Shown here piece after piece: positions 61,101 through 64,000 of a stretch of 64,000 bases of DNA (the first letter of the stretch is position 1; each line of letters begins with the position of its first letter). The notes under the pieces were generated by a model that searched no databases, had not been told where the DNA came from, and was given only the letters and a program-made list of their open reading frames with translations. Source of the stretch: Tomocerus qinae (lineage: Eukaryota > Arthropoda > Collembola > Entomobryomorpha > Tomoceridae); NCBI GenBank assembly GCA_020055645.1, contig CM034546.1, positions 90,086,001-90,150,000 of the forward strand, read 5' to 3'. The translations under genes and the position numbers were made by a program.

Positions 61101-64000
61101 CCAGGGTTGAAAATACGACCAGTAGAGTACTTTACTTAATTAAACCTTACATTTTACAAATATCCCTTATTTATTTAGTATATAATTAAATCATTTCGAC
61201 CGTTATTTAGCAAATTAAGAATTATAGGAAGTTATTATTATTCCCTCCTCCAATTTTGTATTTATAAGATGTCTTGAACCTTGGTTTGACCGGGTATGAC
61301 ATTTTTGTTTCTGAGAGGTATTAGTAATGGCCGGGTTAAGTTAAGCGGAGAAAAGTCGGTGCTGACTAAAATCGTAGATAGTTTGTAGAGCTGTGCATGG
61401 AATGATATGTGGGAGCGTGAGGCTCTAAAGAATGAAATGTGCAGAGTGGAATGTTTATAAGTGTATAGGAATGCTATGTCGATATGTGGCCATTTGAGAG
61501 TTGGAGATTGTGGATAGAGATGCTGAGAGGATTTGATGCGTAAAATGTGAGTCTGCTGCGCTGCTCTGGCTCCCGTCGTCCGTGCTCTGGTCGATAGAAG
61601 AGTTCCTCCGAATATTTAGTGCTTACTTACTACTACGATTTCTACTACTCCGTTAGCTTCTGGTAGCGGGGTCTCCCTGCCCTACCTCCTGTTCGCTACT
61701 TCTGGAGTATGGCTTAGGCAATGTGTTCTGTTGTGTGTGGCTGGCATGTATATGCTTCTTGTTCAGTTTGATTCGGTAGGTGCTTGCTCGTTGAGTTTGG
61801 TTTGCTATATTACTCTCCTCTACACTGTTTGGGAAAATGTTTCCGAATATTTCCCATCGTTGTAACTGTTGAAGACAGGAAAGGGTATCTTCAGTAGTGC
61901 AAGAGCGAGTTACGCGAGAATTTCTTGCGAGAAAGGTACGGGACACACGACTGCCTATCTTTCACTGACGAAAGGAAAGGCATGTGCACTTTTGCTCCTA
62001 CATACTATAATATGTGTTTGATGCGGGTACGATTCTGTGGAGGGGTATACATATGAGTGACTTTGCTTTGTAGTAATAAGTAGGTATAGATTTAAACGTG
62101 TGAAATTATAGAGACTCTAATAGTATGTGTATCTGCGAAGAGTGAATTTCAGAAAGATAAAAGAAAGTCGAAAGAGAGTCAGAGATTCCTGGAGTAGATC
62201 GGTTGAGACATTGAGCCGTGGCTAAAGTACAGTAAAGTGAAGTAAGAAATTCAACAAATGTGTAAATAAACCGAAAATCGTTGTGTTTCCCTATGATCGT
62301 AGTAACCCTCACCTTTCCCAGCAGAAAGATATACAGGCCAAGAATAGATTAATAGAGACACACCCTCCGTATCCTCTACCCGAATTTCGACTATAAATAG
62401 TGACAAAACACCAAATATTCTCGGATCGTATAACATCCGTGTAATAATAGTGTCCGTATCCACTACTACTACTACTACGAATGTGTGTGTGATGAGTATA
62501 TACCTGCCTCTGTGTGTGTATTGTGGGTTTTGTGCAGAACAGTTAAGTACTAAAGTTAGTAAAGCGATAAAATAAACTTATAGTGCATTAGAAGTAAAGG
62601 GAAAATTGGTTAGACGTGTGTTAATAGTGTATATCAATTTCATTTCACATAAATACACAAGATAAACACATAGAGCAGGGAGACAGGAAGGAAGGCCGAA
62701 GCCTAAACACATCACACCGCATAATAACATCAACTTGCGGGTATTTATAGCGAACGGAAATGTCGGCAAGGCTCACTTACTGACAGCTAATTTTTAACTG
62801 GATTTTTATTTACTCGCCAATTTAACCGTGACCTTTACCAACGTGATGAATTATCATCTCCTTTACAGGTTAGGCTTAGGTTACTTACTCTTCTATAATC
62901 TATGGCTTATATTATCATTACCTCGCATTAGATCGCATTTGTATCTCTTCAATAATGCCATTTCCTTTCCACATCCCGTTACATTTTAGGAGCACTAAAT
63001 ATTTCTGACTCCTGACCTTTGCGCTCCACTTTGGCATTCTTACTTTGTATTTATAGACTATACATTTGGAAAACTAATTACTACAATTGCCGACTGCTAT
63101 TGTATTTCATTGTAATGTTTGTAATCTTTGGGTTCTACATTCTGCAGGGACGTTTAGGCATTTATTGTGGTAGCTTTAGGAAGCACGTATATTTATTACC
63201 GCCTTTTGTGTGTAAAATTAGCTAACCAGGGCAAGAATCCTAGTGATAATTCAAATGGAGAAAGAGAAACTTTCCCCTGGCTATTTAGACGCACCTTTGT
63301 CTAAAGCCAGTAAGGCACATTGCAGAATAATAATATCGATAGCACAAATAGGTATTGCATGATGTGTTTATAGGAAGTCTGTGAGGAATAGAAGAGAAGA
63401 GTAGTCCAATTACATGTCTACTTTATCATTTGTTATCGTTTTCCGATATCTACCTACTACATAACATTAGATACATCCTTTAACTGACACGAATTGCTCC
63501 TTTTCTGCACTGTGGATGAACCTGGACTGGAACTGGAAGGAGAAGTCATGACAGGAAACTTTCCTTTCGTTAGTTTTAGATTACACAGGTAGTTTAGTTT
63601 CTCTATCTGTTATATTACACTTTACCTTAGGCTCTTACTTAATACGTTTTCTAGTTTTCGTTTAGATGGGAAGGTTCGCATAGCTCAATCTTTTCAATTA
63701 TTCAGTAAGAATAGAATAAGAAGGAAGAGTAGAGTCGAAACCACGCCACACCACAATGCTCGCACAAGACAAAACATGATTACCTCCTTTATTCTCCCAC
63801 TACATGTACTTTTGGTTTGTTTCCCTCTAACTTGATCGAATCTAGAAATTGTTTCTCCTAACTAGACACTTTTAGTCCTCTTATTCCATTTTATTTCCCA
63901 AAGCAGACAAGGAGGAGACAGAAGGACAGGTGTATATATTTATAATAATAGGTTTTTGTATCATATTCTCTAGTCAGGTCAGTATCACACTCTGTTAGGC
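58151..64000. other. Non-coding region with no recognised gene
   Basis: AT-rich with scattered simple repeats, for example (TAC)n near 62464. Frames near 59141 and 61653 (minus, 73 and 97 codons) show no recognisable family or clear splice context. Texture is similar to the first 18 kb, so this may be intron of a gene continuing to the right. Confidence 0.5.

Overview
The window is nuclear DNA of an invertebrate animal, most probably an insect. Genes are split by canonical GT-AG introns. Non-coding DNA is AT-rich, and the recognisable proteins are metazoan with arthropod-like sequence (for example a Cad99C-type cadherin and a Drosophila-like SC35). The abundant taggtac/tacctac words and G-run-bearing transposon ends remind me of hemipteran (aphid-like) DNA, but that is only an impression. 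No prokaryotic features, CRISPR arrays, rRNA or tRNA genes were seen.

Layout. (1) 1-18619: no recognisable coding sequence, most likely part of a very large 5' intron of the next gene. It is full of simple sequence and an unusual degenerate 5-bp-phased DNA. (2) 18620-25108 (+): the 12 3'-terminal coding exons of a ZMIZ1/2 (Drosophila tonalli) homologue, with the SP-RING zinc finger. (3) 25234-29841: intergenic DNA, probably holding the cadherin promoter. (4) 29849-45727 (+): a complete 27-coding-exon Cad99C/protocadherin-15 gene (1576 aa by my splice reconstruction). It has 11 cadherin repeats, a transmembrane segment, a GC-AG intron and a likely alternative C-terminus. (5) 46514-48193 (-): complete five-exon ATG5. 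(6) 48194-48622: short divergent promoter. (7) 48623-52808 (+): a two-exon gene with a TFIIIC subunit-6-like domain; its intron carries a 1.4-kb minisatellite of 26-bp units. (8) 52809-55804: intergenic, with a tandem segmental duplication, one copy of which is interrupted by a 148-bp hAT-like MITE. (9) 55805-57117 (+): complete six-exon SRSF2/SC35 with a 19-nt microexon. (10) 57206-64000: no confident gene; a GC-richer tract near 57.3-58.1 kb may be a 5' non-coding exon or promoter.

The genes do not form a pathway: a SUMO-ligase-like transcription coregulator, a microvillar adhesion protein, an autophagy conjugation protein, a Pol III factor and a splicing factor. Cad99C and ATG5 converge; ATG5 and the TFIIIC gene diverge from a shared promoter region. 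Exon boundaries were deduced by reading splice consensus, phase continuity and family alignment from memory; no search or alignment program was run.
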